Positions 54,270 through 63,626 of a stretch of DNA of 64,000 nucleotides are shown here, piece by piece. This stretch comes from Opitutia bacterium ISCC 52 (GTDB lineage: Bacteria; Verrucomicrobiota; Verrucomicrobiia; Opitutales; UBA2995), in contig CP076040.1 of the NCBI GenBank assembly GCA_014529675.2, forward strand, positions 3,429,894 to 3,493,893, read 5' to 3'. The position numbers were made by a program, and so were the translations under genes. Position 1 is the stretch's first letter. The number at the start of each line of letters is the position of its first letter. The notes beneath the pieces are model-generated. The model was not told the DNA's origin, made no database searches, and worked only from the letters and a program-made list of their open reading frames with translations.

Positions 54270-57200
54270 CTACCCCGCGTCAAGTTGCTTGATCAGCTCA
54301 TCAACCGCGCGTTTCAATTGGGGATCTACCTTCCTTGATTTATAAGCCGGCGGATTCTCGACAAGGATATCCGGGACGGCGGGATTGTGCTCCATATTAA
54401 GCTCGGTTTCTTTGACGAACCAGCCACGGAGAGGCATGCGAACGTAGGAACCGTCGACTAATCCGTAGCCACCGGTTGAAATGACCGCACCGAAGGTTGG
54501 CTGACCCACCAACGTTCCGAGCCCGAGGGATTTGTAGGCATGAGAAAAGATCTCAGCATTGCTGTAGCTGTTTTCGTTACAGAGGGCGACAGATGGTTTT
54601 GAATTGGAAGCCAATGGCAGGCGAGTACTTGGGTAGTAGCTCTTAAACTGCAGATGCTCCTCCGCCAAATTGGATGCCGCTCCTCGAGGGATCGTGTAGG
54701 CGTGCTGATCTACATTGAGCACAGCCATGAGGTAGTCCGTGGTCCAACCACCGCCGTTGTAGCGCACATCAATCACAATCCCTTCCTTGCCATAGCCAGC
54801 TGCAATTAGCTCGGTCTGAAAACGTTCGAAGCTATCCCAGCCCATGGCCCGAATGTGCAGATAACCCAATCGGCCACCGGAAAAGTCATCGACAAGTTCA
54901 CGACGAGCTTCAACCCAGGCATCGTAGTTTTCCGAGCTCAAAGAACCTACCGGCCAAATAATGCTCTCAAGCGTCTCCCCTTCCCTTTCGATCTCCAAAA
55001 GCACTTCGTTGTTTGCCTTGTCGGCGAAGAGAGAGAATACGTTCACATCGTTGGCCACTGGTTCTCGATCGACGGATATGATTACATCGCCGACTTCAAT
55101 CGGCGTAGAAGCTTTAGTTAGTGGACTGGAGGGTACGATTGAGCTAACCCGGAAACCGTCCTCGGTATTCACACCTTCCATACCGACCAATCCAGATTTC
55201 TGGGACTGAGTCTCCTTGGGATTATCCACCCCACGCATTCCCATATGACTCGCATTGAGCTGACCCAACATCAGGTTGAAGGTGTATTGAAAGTCCTCCG
55301 TGGTAGAGGCAGCCTTGGCCAGTGGAAGGTATTTATCTCTGAGAGCCGAAAAATCATAGCCGTGGAAATTGGGGTCGTAGAATCCACGATCAAGGGCACG
55401 CCAGGCATCATGGTAAATCTGCTCCTTCTCCCCAGCATTATCAATTTGGATGCGGGAGGATACAGCGAGTTTTTCGACTTTATTATCTTTCGTCACAATC
55501 CGCCGAATTACCCCACCCTTAGTCAGAGCGTAGACGTGATCACCTTTTCCTGAAAGGTATAATGCACGAGGCCCACTTTTATCCCCGATGACCGTTTTCT
55601 CTTTTTCGCCATCCCAGCGGACTTTGTAGAGGTTTCGGACCGTTTCGTAATCCTGCCGACCAGGACTACCAATGGTGTAATAGATCATCTCACCTTCCTT
55701 ATCGAAAACGAATTCTCCTTCATTCCCAGACTTGGAAGTCACCTGAACCAGGCGCAGATAGATGCGATCGAAATCGATCTCGATGGCGGGGACTTCCTCA
55801 TCCTCATCACCCTTCTCTTCCTCTTCGTCTTCATCTTTCTCTTCATCTAACTCTGCCTCTTCCTCACTCTCCGTTTCTTTCGAGGCTTCCTCGGGCTTAT
55901 CACCCTTCTTCTTGGAAGGTGCTTTCTTTTCTTTCTCCTTATCGTCTTTTTGCTGACGCTCGCGCTCCCATTGCTCGTCTGATTTTTCCCAATCCGATTT
56001 TTTCAACCAGGCAAACCACACATCGGCATCGCCGTTATTTCGTTCGGAAAGGAAACCCAACTTGCTCCCATCACAACTCCAGGCCGGGCTGGAATCATAA
56101 CCGGGATGCATCGATACGTTCACGGGATCCGAGGAATTGTCGACCGGGTGGATAAAGATCTCCGAGTTGTAGTTCAGGTCATCTTGCGAGTAGGCAATCC
56201 AACGACTGTCTGGAGACCAACTGATGTCCGCTGGCTCGGCCCATCCGTCGAGTAGCGTTACGGCATTAGAAAAAGCACCCTCCTCATCTACTTCGGCGGC
56301 AATCAACTTACTGTTTCCTTGAAGATAAACGAGCTGCTTTCCATTTGGCGCCAGGATCGGTGCAAATTCCTCTTCCGGCGTATCGGTAAGCTTTCGGGTC
56401 TGCGTCTTAAGGGTTCTAAATAGATTCTCCTCATCTTCGTCAGCCGACTCGATGAGGTAAAAGTCGTTTTGCCCATCCTGATCGGAAGCGAAGAGAATGG
56501 CCTGATCATTCAGCCAGATGACATCGCGTTCCCGAGATGGGCTATTGGTTAAACGCACACTGCGATCATCCTCCTTGTCATTGCGGGTAACAAACAAGTC
56601 TCCACGAATCGCATAAGCCGTGTGCTTTCCATCCGGTGACACCGCATACTCGTCGACCTTGTCTTTCATCGTCTCAGAAACAACAGGGTCAAATCGAACA
56701 TCCGCCGACAGCTCGATCTCAAGAAGAGAGCTGGACCTTGAACCGACCTTTCGAAGAGACACATCAGCACCGTGCTGATAAACGATCTGTTTGGTGCGTG
56801 GGCTGAGGTCGAAGGAGTTCACACCGAACTCCTCTTCAAAAGTGATCTGTTTGACAGATCCTTTAAGGGTCGTTTGGAAGACATTGTATTTTCCTTCGCG
56901 GGACGAAATGAAAAGCAGCGTCGAGTCATTCAGCCATTTGGGGGAGAAGTCGTTCCCTTCATAATCGGTGAGCTGCGTGTATTCCTCACTCTCCATATCA
57001 TAGATCCAGACATCGCGATTGGCAGGCCCCTGATAAGCTTCACGTTCGATCCGGCAGGTACCACGCACAAACGCGATCTTACTTCCATCTGGTGACACCA
57101 CGGGATCGAATCCCAAGGCATCCATGTATCGTGCTGGCGTTCCCCCTTCGACTGCAGCTCGATAGATTTCATACTCTCGTTCTACTTGAGCATATACACG

Positions 57201-57566
57201 CCGAGTCAGAAAGAGAATCGATCCATCCTCATTATAATTAGCCAAATTATCGGTCGCCGAGTGATGCGTATGTCTCGTCGGAACCCCACCCTGGCTGGGC
57301 ATGGAAAAGATATCGTTGTTACCATAACGATCACTTTGAAAGGCCAGGCGCTCGCCATCCAAGCTCCAACGCGGATTGGAGTCGTAGCCCTCATGCACGG
57401 TCACTCGGAAAGGACGCCCACCTTTCGATGAAACGGTCCAAATGTCACCCTGATAACAAAAGGCCACCTGTTTGCCATCCGGGCTGATGGCGGGTTGAAG
57501 TACGTAGCCAAAGGCTGGGCTGGCTAATAGAAAAAAAGTGGTTAGAATACAGAGGAGACTTTTCAT
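54270..57566 (-). CDS. Tricorn protease homologue
   Basis: 1098 residues. A signal peptide (LLCILTTFFLLASPAFG) is followed by beta-propeller repeats of PD40/WD40-like type (about 25-330 and 360-540: ISPDGKQVAFCYQG, FSPKWLNDS, FAPILAPNGKQLVYL). An acidic linker lies at about 580-640. Then a tricorn C1 region, a PDZ domain (about 830-910, DVIISVDREPVANDVNV) and an S41 core (VIDVRYNGGGWTTDYLM, NENSYSNAEIFSHAYKS with the catalytic Ser). It degrades peptides. The signal peptide suggests a periplasmic place, unlike archaeal tricorn. Confidence 0.88.
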   Translation of the reverse strand: MKSLLCILTTFFLLASPAFGYVLQPAISPDGKQVAFCYQGDIWTVSSKGGRPFRVTVHEGYDSNPRWSLDGERLAFQSDRYGNNDIFSMPSQGGVPTRHTHHSATDNLANYNEDGSILFLTRRVYAQVEREYEIYRAAVEGGTPARYMDALGFDPVVSPDGSKIAFVRGTCRIEREAYQGPANRDVWIYDMESEEYTQLTDYEGNDFSPKWLNDSTLLFISSREGKYNVFQTTLKGSVKQITFEEEFGVNSFDLSPRTKQIVYQHGADVSLRKVGSRSSSLLEIELSADVRFDPVVSETMKDKVDEYAVSPDGKHTAYAIRGDLFVTRNDKEDDRSVRLTNSPSRERDVIWLNDQAILFASDQDGQNDFYLIESADEDEENLFRTLKTQTRKLTDTPEEEFAPILAPNGKQLVYLQGNSKLIAAEVDEEGAFSNAVTLLDGWAEPADISWSPDSRWIAYSQDDLNYNSEIFIHPVDNSSDPVNVSMHPGYDSSPAWSCDGSKLGFLSERNNGDADVWFAWLKKSDWEKSDEQWERERQQKDDKEKEKKAPSKKKGDKPEEASKETESEEEAELDEEKDEDEEEEKGDEDEEVPAIEIDFDRIYLRLVQVTSKSGNEGEFVFDKEGEMIYYTIGSPGRQDYETVRNLYKVRWDGEKEKTVIGDKSGPRALYLSGKGDHVYALTKGGVIRRIVTKDNKVEKLAVSSRIQIDNAGEKEQIYHDAWRALDRGFYDPNFHGYDFSALRDKYLPLAKAASTTEDFQYTFNLMLGQLNASHMGMRGVDNPKETQSQKSGLVGMEGVNTEDGFRVSSIVPSSPLTKASTPIEVGDVIISVDREPVANDVNVFSLFADKANNEVLLEIEREGETLESIIWPVGSLSSENYDAWVEARRELVDDFSGGRLGYLHIRAMGWDSFERFQTELIAAGYGKEGIVIDVRYNGGGWTTDYLMAVLNVDQHAYTIPRGAASNLAEEHLQFKSYYPSTRLPLASNSKPSVALCNENSYSNAEIFSHAYKSLGLGTLVGQPTFGAVISTGGYGLVDGSYVRMPLRGWFVKETELNMEHNPAVPDILVENPPAYKSRKVDPQLKRAVDELIKQLDAG

Positions 57567-57646
57567 AATAATTAGGGTAGGACTCTCATTAAGATCTCAC
57601 GGAAGATCACGAATGCAACGCATAAGAGGCTCACGCTTGTCTTATG

Positions 57647-58753
57647 CTAAAACAACTCAGCCAACTTCTTATCCAACGCCTCACCCCGCAGATTCTTGGC
57701 GATGATACGCCCGTCTCCATCGAGAAGAAAACTCATGGGCAATGCGGAAACGTTATAGGCTTTGGCCATGGGTGAGTTGAGTGCTTGGAGGTCCGAAATT
57801 TGAGGCCAGATGACACCGTCTTGCTGGGAAGTGCGTGACCAGATGGTGCGGTTACTATCCATATTGACTCCCAGGATATTGAATCCATTTTTTGAATACT
57901 TTTCCAAGACCTTGGGGAAGTGTCGGTTTTCGACGCGACAAGGTCCGCACCAGGAAGCCCAAAAGTCGACCAGGACAACCTGGCCTTTAAAATCGTCGAG
58001 GGATCGATCGGTTTCATCCAAGTCCTGACCAGCTAGAGGAGCCGCCTTTGCCCCGATGGCTGTCAGCTTAAATTTCCTAAGCCGCTCCTGCATACTCTTG
58101 GTGATGGCCAGGTCGGGATGCTTTTCCGCGAAGGATGCTACCTGTCTTTCTATTTCCTCGATCCGGTGACTATCGTCCCAACGAAGCGAGGTGGCATAGA
58201 GGGCGATGGATGTTCCGGCTTTTTCTGCCGTGAAATCATTGAGCTCCCGTTTGTGAGCAATATAACCATCCACCTCTGCTTGAGCGAGCGGAGCCATTTT
58301 GTCCGGTGACATTCTCATGGCAGTCGCTTTGTTGAGGGCTGCTCGGGGAGGATAAACCAGACGGTAAAGAGAGTCTTTGCGGTAGGCTTCGTAATCCAGC
58401 AACACTTTTGTATCCGGAGAGCCCGCTACAGTAAAATCAGATGCCTCTTTGGATAGAATCGAAATCTCGACTTGTTGTCCATCGGCCGCAGCAAGAGGAA
58501 TTTTCCCCCAACCAGAAATAGCGAGAGTAAAGTAGCCGGGGTCTCCAGTGACCTCTATTTCAAAGGAGTTGTCCGACTGGACCTGAGTCGACAGTTCCTC
58601 CCTCTGACTGCGAGCATCCAGGTCCTGACGGTAGAGTTTAACTGTACTTCCAGTTGCGAAGACCGATCCCGAACCGGAAATGGTGAAATCGGCCTGGGCC
58701 GACGCACAGAGAGTAATGAAGCCGGCCAGAATTGAAAAGGTGGGAAGACGCAT
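57647..58753 (-). CDS. Thioredoxin-like TlpA/ResA-family protein with N-terminal domain
   Basis: 368 residues with signal peptide (to QADF, about 22). Residues 25-110 form a beta-rich DUF4369-like domain, then a helical middle, and a thioredoxin domain from about 240. The CxxC is WCGPC (Cys269 and Cys272) in VDFWASWCGPCRVENR. It reduces disulfides in periplasmic proteins, e.g. in cytochrome maturation. The cis-proline region is LPMSFLLDGDG. It lies 80 bases after tricorn in reverse order (upstream on the same strand), so both may be one operon. Confidence 0.85.
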   Translation of the reverse strand: MRLPTFSILAGFITLCASAQADFTISGSGSVFATGSTVKLYRQDLDARSQREELSTQVQSDNSFEIEVTGDPGYFTLAISGWGKIPLAAADGQQVEISILSKEASDFTVAGSPDTKVLLDYEAYRKDSLYRLVYPPRAALNKATAMRMSPDKMAPLAQAEVDGYIAHKRELNDFTAEKAGTSIALYATSLRWDDSHRIEEIERQVASFAEKHPDLAITKSMQERLRKFKLTAIGAKAAPLAGQDLDETDRSLDDFKGQVVLVDFWASWCGPCRVENRHFPKVLEKYSKNGFNILGVNMDSNRTIWSRTSQQDGVIWPQISDLQALNSPMAKAYNVSALPMSFLLDGDGRIIAKNLRGEALDKKLAELF

Positions 58754-58794
58754 AGGGTTAATTTCTTACATTATTCTGGGACAATCAAGGGAAA

Positions 58795-58816
58795 GGTAGG
58801 GTCGGATCGCCCTACC
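58795..58816. repeat. Hairpin GGTAGGG...CCCTACC
   Basis: A 7-base perfect stem over TCGGATCG. The same arms occur 84 bases apart at 28722-28813. Confidence 0.55.
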
Positions 58817-58919
58817 GCCTGCAACGACGCTATTTTTGAACAGAAGGAAACGGAGGTAACGAAGATCACCTCTATTTCTGTCCTTCTTTTTTTGTCTTAA
58901 ACTAGTTTAAAATTACGAT

Positions 58920-58939
58920 CCACGGTCTTCCGACCGTGG
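58920..58939. repeat. Hairpin CCACGGTC/GACCGTGG
   Basis: An 8-base perfect stem with a TTCC loop followed by CTACAG, the end motif of the REP-like family here. Confidence 0.5.
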
Positions 58940-59242
58940 CTACAGCTTTTTAGGCATTTTCTTAAGTGTAGGAAGGTAGCTTCCAACTAAGCCAGAAGGC
59001 TTCAATGGACACGTGCTGCCCATCCGATATTTCTTCGTTATCTCCGTTGCCTTCTGTTCAAATTGCAGAGGATAAGGACAGAATCAGGGTTTCGTCGCCC
59101 TCAGGCTTCGCACAAGGCTTCGACCCGACACAGTCGGCGATCGGTCTCTACCATAGGACCATAAATATTCTCAGGTTTTGACTGGCGACGGCTGGAATAA
59201 ATAGAGATGGTTTGGATCCTACCCTATCTATAAGAATTATCT

Positions 59243-61771
59243 ATGCCCTTTTTTCGCTCGGTACACCTCGCCGCATCCCTGTTGATGGCAACCTCGGTAT
59301 TTGGTCAGTCTATGAACTCCGCCCAGCTCCAAAATGAGCTTCAAAAACTCAACATGGTTGGTTCGGTGCTTTTCGTGGCTGCCCACCCGGACGATGAAAA
59401 CACCGCCCTGCTTACCTACCTGGCGCAGGAGTTAAAACTGGAAACCGCCTACCTTTCACTGACCCGCGGGGGCGGCGGTCAAAATCTGATTGGTCCGGAA
59501 TTAAAGGAAAACCTGGGACTGATTCGTGCGAATGAGCTACTGCAGGCCCGCAAAATTGATGGGGCCAAGCAACTCTTCACCCGAGCGCGCGACTTCGGCT
59601 ATTCCAAGAACCCGGAGGATACGCTGGAAAACTGGCAGGAAGAAAAAGTCCTGGGCGACGTGGTTTACGCGGTTCGTTCCTTTAAGCCGGATATCATCAT
59701 CACCCGTTTCAACCCCGATGCCGGGCCCACCCATGGTCACCACACGGTATCGGCTCAACTCGCGGTGAAAGCATTCAGCCTGGCTGCCGATCATAAGCAA
59801 TTTCCTGAGCAGCTCAAGGATGTGGGCGTTCACCAGACCAAACGCATTTTCTGGAACGGCTATGGTCGACGGGGCCCTGGAGGCAGAGCTCCGAGTATGG
59901 CCAATGAAACCCGTGAAGTCATTTCCCTTGAGATTGGAAAATATAATCCGCTTCTGGGGACCTCTTACACAGAAATCGCGGCGCGCAGTCGCAGCATGCA
60001 CAAGAGTCAGGGCTTCGGCCGGGCTGGAAACCGTGGTCCACAAACTGAACGACTTGTTTTACTAGACGGAGAGCCGACGAATGGAGACATGCTCGATGGA
60101 ATCGATACGAGTTGGTCGCGTTTTCCAGGTGGCAATAGCCTGACCGAACGATTCTCAAACATAACTTCAGAGTTTGATCCGCGGGCGCCGTGGAATGTCG
60201 TGCCCGAATTGTTGGAGGCTGAAAAGCAGCTAGCTGAACTGGGTGATCATCGAACCATCCACACAAAACGAGAGACCATCAAGCATCTGGTCGCAGCTGC
60301 ACTCGGGCTCCACTTTGAAGCTCGGTCACCAAGCGCTTACCTGACACCCGGTGACAAGGTAGAGCTCGACGTTGAACTCACCAACCGCTCGCCGATTAAG
60401 TCAGTTGCCAAGAGCGTGACCATCAGAGCTTTTAAGAGCAAGCAATGGCCCAAGTCGATTGAGTTGAAAAGCATCTCGGGTTTAAATAAATCACTTGGAC
60501 AGGATCAATCTGAGATAACGTCCGTGAATTTTAGCTTAGAAAATGATGCGCCGCTCACGCAGCCCTTTTGGCTAGAAGAAGAGCCAGAAACAGGCATCTA
60601 CCATTTTAAGAACCAACGGCTTTTGGAGCTCACGACGGTTCCTGCTCCCATGTCGGTGACAGCCGAGATCGAAATAGACGGCCATACCGTTGAACTTTCC
60701 ACACCGGTCATTCAACGAGTCAGCGATCCGGTCAAAGGCGAAGTGCATCACCGTGTAAGCATACGTCCCAAAGCGGTTTTAAAACCGGATGCGACGGTCA
60801 TGCTATTTGAGACTAACAACGGCAAAGCAGTTGAGCTCACGGTGTCGGCCAATGCGGGTCGACTTTCCGGAACGCTGATCGCTGAGGCACCCGAAGGCTG
60901 GTCGGTCGATTTTGACCAATCGGAAGTTTCAATAACTGGTGCCAATTCAGAGCAAACTCGGATCGCCACGATCCATCCGCCAGCCAACGCATCGGAAGGC
61001 ACGATCTATTTCAAACTTCGCACTGAGAACGGAGAGACCTACGACCTCCGCTCGAACCAGATCGAATACGATCACGTTGGCCGCCAACCCATTCTGGCCA
61101 AAGCGGCAACCAAGGTGACTCGCCTGGACTTGAAACGAGCCGGCAACCGCGTCGCTTGCGTAGTGGGCGTGGGTGATCCGGTACCTGAAACTTTGAAACG
61201 TATTGGTTATGAAGTCGACCTTATCGATGTCGCCAATCTCGACCGTAATCAATTGAAAGGTTATGACAGTGTCATCCTGGGTCCTCGCACCTTCGATGCA
61301 CTGACCGGACTGGACAAGAAGTTCGAAGAGCTTCTGGCCTACGTGGAGGACGGAGGCACACTCATATCGCAATTTAACACCACCAGCTCTCGGACCAAGT
61401 CGAAGTTCAGCTCCCCCTACCCGCTTCAGCTTTCCCGAGACCGTGTTTCCGAAGAACATGTGGAAATGCGCATGCTGAAACCCAAGCATCCGGTGTTCAA
61501 CGTGCCGAATAAGATCAAGGCCAAGGACTTTGACAATTGGATCCAGGAACGAGGCCTTTATTTTTCAAATAACTGGGACGAGAAGTACGAAGCGGTTATC
61601 TCGGCCAACGATCGCGGAGAACCGCCCAGAGACGGCGGACTCTTGATCGCTCCGTACGGAAAGGGCTGGTATGCCTACACGGGTTTATCCTTTTTTAGAC
61701 AGTTGCCGGAGGGAAATCCGGGAGCCATAAGATTCTTTGTAAATTTAATTTCTTTAGGACATGGAAACTGA
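59243..61771 (+). CDS. Secreted PIG-L deacetylase with large C-terminal region
   Basis: 842 residues. Signal peptide (LAASLLMATSVFGQ), then a PIG-L/LmbE domain (about 38-260) with zinc-binding AHPDDE at 47-52, TRGGGGQNLIGPEL, and PTHGHHT. PIG-L enzymes remove N-acetyl groups from sugars (GlcNAc-inositol, GlcNAc-malate, chitobiose). After 340 there is a beta-rich region (YLTPGDKVELDVELTNRSP) and, from about 640, a class I glutamine-amidotransferase-like or ThuA-like fold (VILGPRTFDAL, AYVEDGGTLISQFN). Its stop overlaps the next small gene by 11 bases, and the SSS gene follows, so an operon is clear. Confidence 0.85.
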   Translation: MPFFRSVHLAASLLMATSVFGQSMNSAQLQNELQKLNMVGSVLFVAAHPDDENTALLTYLAQELKLETAYLSLTRGGGGQNLIGPELKENLGLIRANELLQARKIDGAKQLFTRARDFGYSKNPEDTLENWQEEKVLGDVVYAVRSFKPDIIITRFNPDAGPTHGHHTVSAQLAVKAFSLAADHKQFPEQLKDVGVHQTKRIFWNGYGRRGPGGRAPSMANETREVISLEIGKYNPLLGTSYTEIAARSRSMHKSQGFGRAGNRGPQTERLVLLDGEPTNGDMLDGIDTSWSRFPGGNSLTERFSNITSEFDPRAPWNVVPELLEAEKQLAELGDHRTIHTKRETIKHLVAAALGLHFEARSPSAYLTPGDKVELDVELTNRSPIKSVAKSVTIRAFKSKQWPKSIELKSISGLNKSLGQDQSEITSVNFSLENDAPLTQPFWLEEEPETGIYHFKNQRLLELTTVPAPMSVTAEIEIDGHTVELSTPVIQRVSDPVKGEVHHRVSIRPKAVLKPDATVMLFETNNGKAVELTVSANAGRLSGTLIAEAPEGWSVDFDQSEVSITGANSEQTRIATIHPPANASEGTIYFKLRTENGETYDLRSNQIEYDHVGRQPILAKAATKVTRLDLKRAGNRVACVVGVGDPVPETLKRIGYEVDLIDVANLDRNQLKGYDSVILGPRTFDALTGLDKKFEELLAYVEDGGTLISQFNTTSSRTKSKFSSPYPLQLSRDRVSEEHVEMRMLKPKHPVFNVPNKIKAKDFDNWIQERGLYFSNNWDEKYEAVISANDRGEPPRDGGLLIAPYGKGWYAYTGLSFFRQLPEGNPGAIRFFVNLISLGHGN

Positions 61772-61904
61772 TTCGAACAACGAAGTGATGTCGTCGGTAA
61801 AAGACGAGAGCAGCTCTGGCTGGACACGCTTGTATATCCTTGTGGTTGTGGCTCTCGTGTCACAGATCGCAATTTACGCCTGGCTTACGAACGCTTTCGC
61901 CTAA
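61761..61904 (+). CDS. 47-residue single-helix membrane protein
   Basis: A small gene whose ATG at 61761 lies inside the PIG-L gene and shares 11 bases with its end; GGAC precedes it. The product has a charged, polar first 20 residues (METDSNNEVMSSVKDESSSG) and one hydrophobic helix (LYILVVVALVSQIAIYAWL, 24-42). It stands directly between PIG-L and an SSS symporter, 21 bases before the latter, so it may be an accessory subunit of the symporter. I know no named family. The short length makes chance possible, but the overlap and clean helix argue for it. Confidence 0.7.
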   Translation: METDSNNEVMSSVKDESSSGWTRLYILVVVALVSQIAIYAWLTNAFA

Positions 61905-61925
61905 GAAACGAGTTTCGTATCATAC

Positions 61926-63626
61926 ATGAGCACATTCGATATCATAGTTCTGGGTAGCACCCTGATCTCCATTGTATTCTTCGGCGTTTGGAAGACACGC
62001 AACGACAGAAAACTGGACGAATTCCTGAGAGGTAGTTCAAACCACTGGGGCACCATCGGACTCTCAGTGATGGCGACCCAAGCCAGCGCGATCACCTTCC
62101 TCTCCACACCCGGCCTCGCTTATGACAGCGGCATGGCGTTTGTGCAGAACTACTTCGGCATGCCTTTGGCTTTGATCCTGATTGCGGTGGTATTTGTCCC
62201 CATGTATTACAAGCTGGAACTGCGTTCGGTCTATGAGTTTCTCGAACATCGATTTGATACGAAGACGCGTACGCTGGGTAGTATTATCTTTCTCATTCAA
62301 CGTGGCTTTTCTGCAGGCATAACCATTTACGCTCCATCGATCATTCTAACGAGTGTGCTCGGGTGGGACATGAATACGACTGTCATCGGCGTGGGATTAG
62401 CCGTCATCATTTACACAGTTACAGGAGGTAATCATGCGGTCAGCCTAACTCACAGATACCAAATGACTGTGATTCTGACGGGGATGGCCATCGCATTTGG
62501 AATTGTGGTTTACAAGATCTCCAATCATGCTGGCTTTGTGGAAAACCTGAGTGTAGCCGGAGCGCTCGGACACCTGAACGTGATTGATTTCTCATTCGAT
62601 ATCAACAAGCGCTATACACTCTGGTCCGGTCTTTTGGGAGGCTTCTTTCTGTCCCTCTCATACTTCGGGACCGACCAGTCACAGGCACAACGTTATATGT
62701 CAGGCCACTCGATACGAGACAGTCGTCTGGGCCTAATGTTTAATGCGCTCCTTAAAGTGCCGATGCAGTTCATGATCCTGCTATTGGGCGTATTAGTGTT
62801 CGTATTTTATCAATGGGAAAAACCTCCAGCCACCTTCCTCCCTGCATCCATGACGGAAACGGCCATGGAACAGGATGCCCTGGCCTACCAGAATCTTGAA
62901 GATGCATTTACGGAAAACTTCGAGAGTCAGCAATCTGCTTTGACCGACTATGTAAATGCAATGCGATCAGGAGATGAAGTCCTTGCAGCAAGCTCGAAGT
63001 TGGAGGTTCAAACAGCCGGAGCTGAAATCAAGGAAGCTCGCGCCAACCTGAAGGATCACATTGCGACGGTCACCGGACAAGCGAGCATGAAGGAAACGGA
63101 TTATGTGTTCATACATTTTGTGCTCAATGAACTCCCCATCGGCCTCATCGGATTGCTGGTTGCGGTAATACTGAGTGCGGCGATGTCTTCCACGGCTTCC
63201 GAACTGAGTGCACTCTCCACCATCTCTACCGTCGACTTTTACCAGAATCACTTTGTGAAAGACCGCGGCGACCGTCATTACATGAGGGCATCGCGCATCT
63301 TCACCGCCATCTGGGGAGGGCTGGCCATTCTGTTTGCGCTGTTTGCCAGCATGGTAGAAAGCCTGATCGAAGCGGTGAACATTGTAGGGTCCCTATTTTA
63401 TGGCACGGTGCTCGGACTTTTCCTGGCAGCCTTCTTTATCAAGCGCATCGGAGCCCACGCGGCTTTTATTGCCGCCGTTATCGCCCAGATATCCGTTCTC
63501 GTCATCTACTTCACCAACTTCATTGAGATTGGTTACCTGTGGTATAACCTGATTGCTTGCGTCCTGGTGATCGTATTGAGTTTAATCATACAGACATTCT
63601 CTGGTAGCAAGCAAGTTGAAGCCTAA
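61926..63626 (+). CDS. SSS-family sodium:solute symporter with inserted helical loop
   Basis: 566 residues, about 13-14 membrane segments. QASAITFLSTPGLAYDSG and LVAVILSAAMSSTASELSAL are family marks; DEFLRGSSNHWG lies in the first loop. A 90-residue polar, helical insert (about 300-395, FTENFESQQSALTDYVNAMR) between two membrane helices is longer than in most SSS proteins, and may contact the small partner protein. Probably imports the product of the PIG-L enzyme or another sugar. Its TAA overlaps the ATG of the next gene (TAATG). Confidence 0.85.
   Translation: MSTFDIIVLGSTLISIVFFGVWKTRNDRKLDEFLRGSSNHWGTIGLSVMATQASAITFLSTPGLAYDSGMAFVQNYFGMPLALILIAVVFVPMYYKLELRSVYEFLEHRFDTKTRTLGSIIFLIQRGFSAGITIYAPSIILTSVLGWDMNTTVIGVGLAVIIYTVTGGNHAVSLTHRYQMTVILTGMAIAFGIVVYKISNHAGFVENLSVAGALGHLNVIDFSFDINKRYTLWSGLLGGFFLSLSYFGTDQSQAQRYMSGHSIRDSRLGLMFNALLKVPMQFMILLLGVLVFVFYQWEKPPATFLPASMTETAMEQDALAYQNLEDAFTENFESQQSALTDYVNAMRSGDEVLAASSKLEVQTAGAEIKEARANLKDHIATVTGQASMKETDYVFIHFVLNELPIGLIGLLVAVILSAAMSSTASELSALSTISTVDFYQNHFVKDRGDRHYMRASRIFTAIWGGLAILFALFASMVESLIEAVNIVGSLFYGTVLGLFLAAFFIKRIGAHAAFIAAVIAQISVLVIYFTNFIEIGYLWYNLIACVLVIVLSLIIQTFSGSKQVEA

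Larger units (their letters stand above)
58754..59242. other. Divergent gap with several hairpin repeats
   Basis: 489 bases between the TlpA-like gene and the PIG-L operon. It holds a GGTAGGG/CCCTACC hairpin (58795-58816), a second hairpin (58920-58939) and GTAGGAAGGTAGCTTCC (58971-58988), all like repeats found elsewhere in the window. No gene is evident. Confidence 0.55.
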
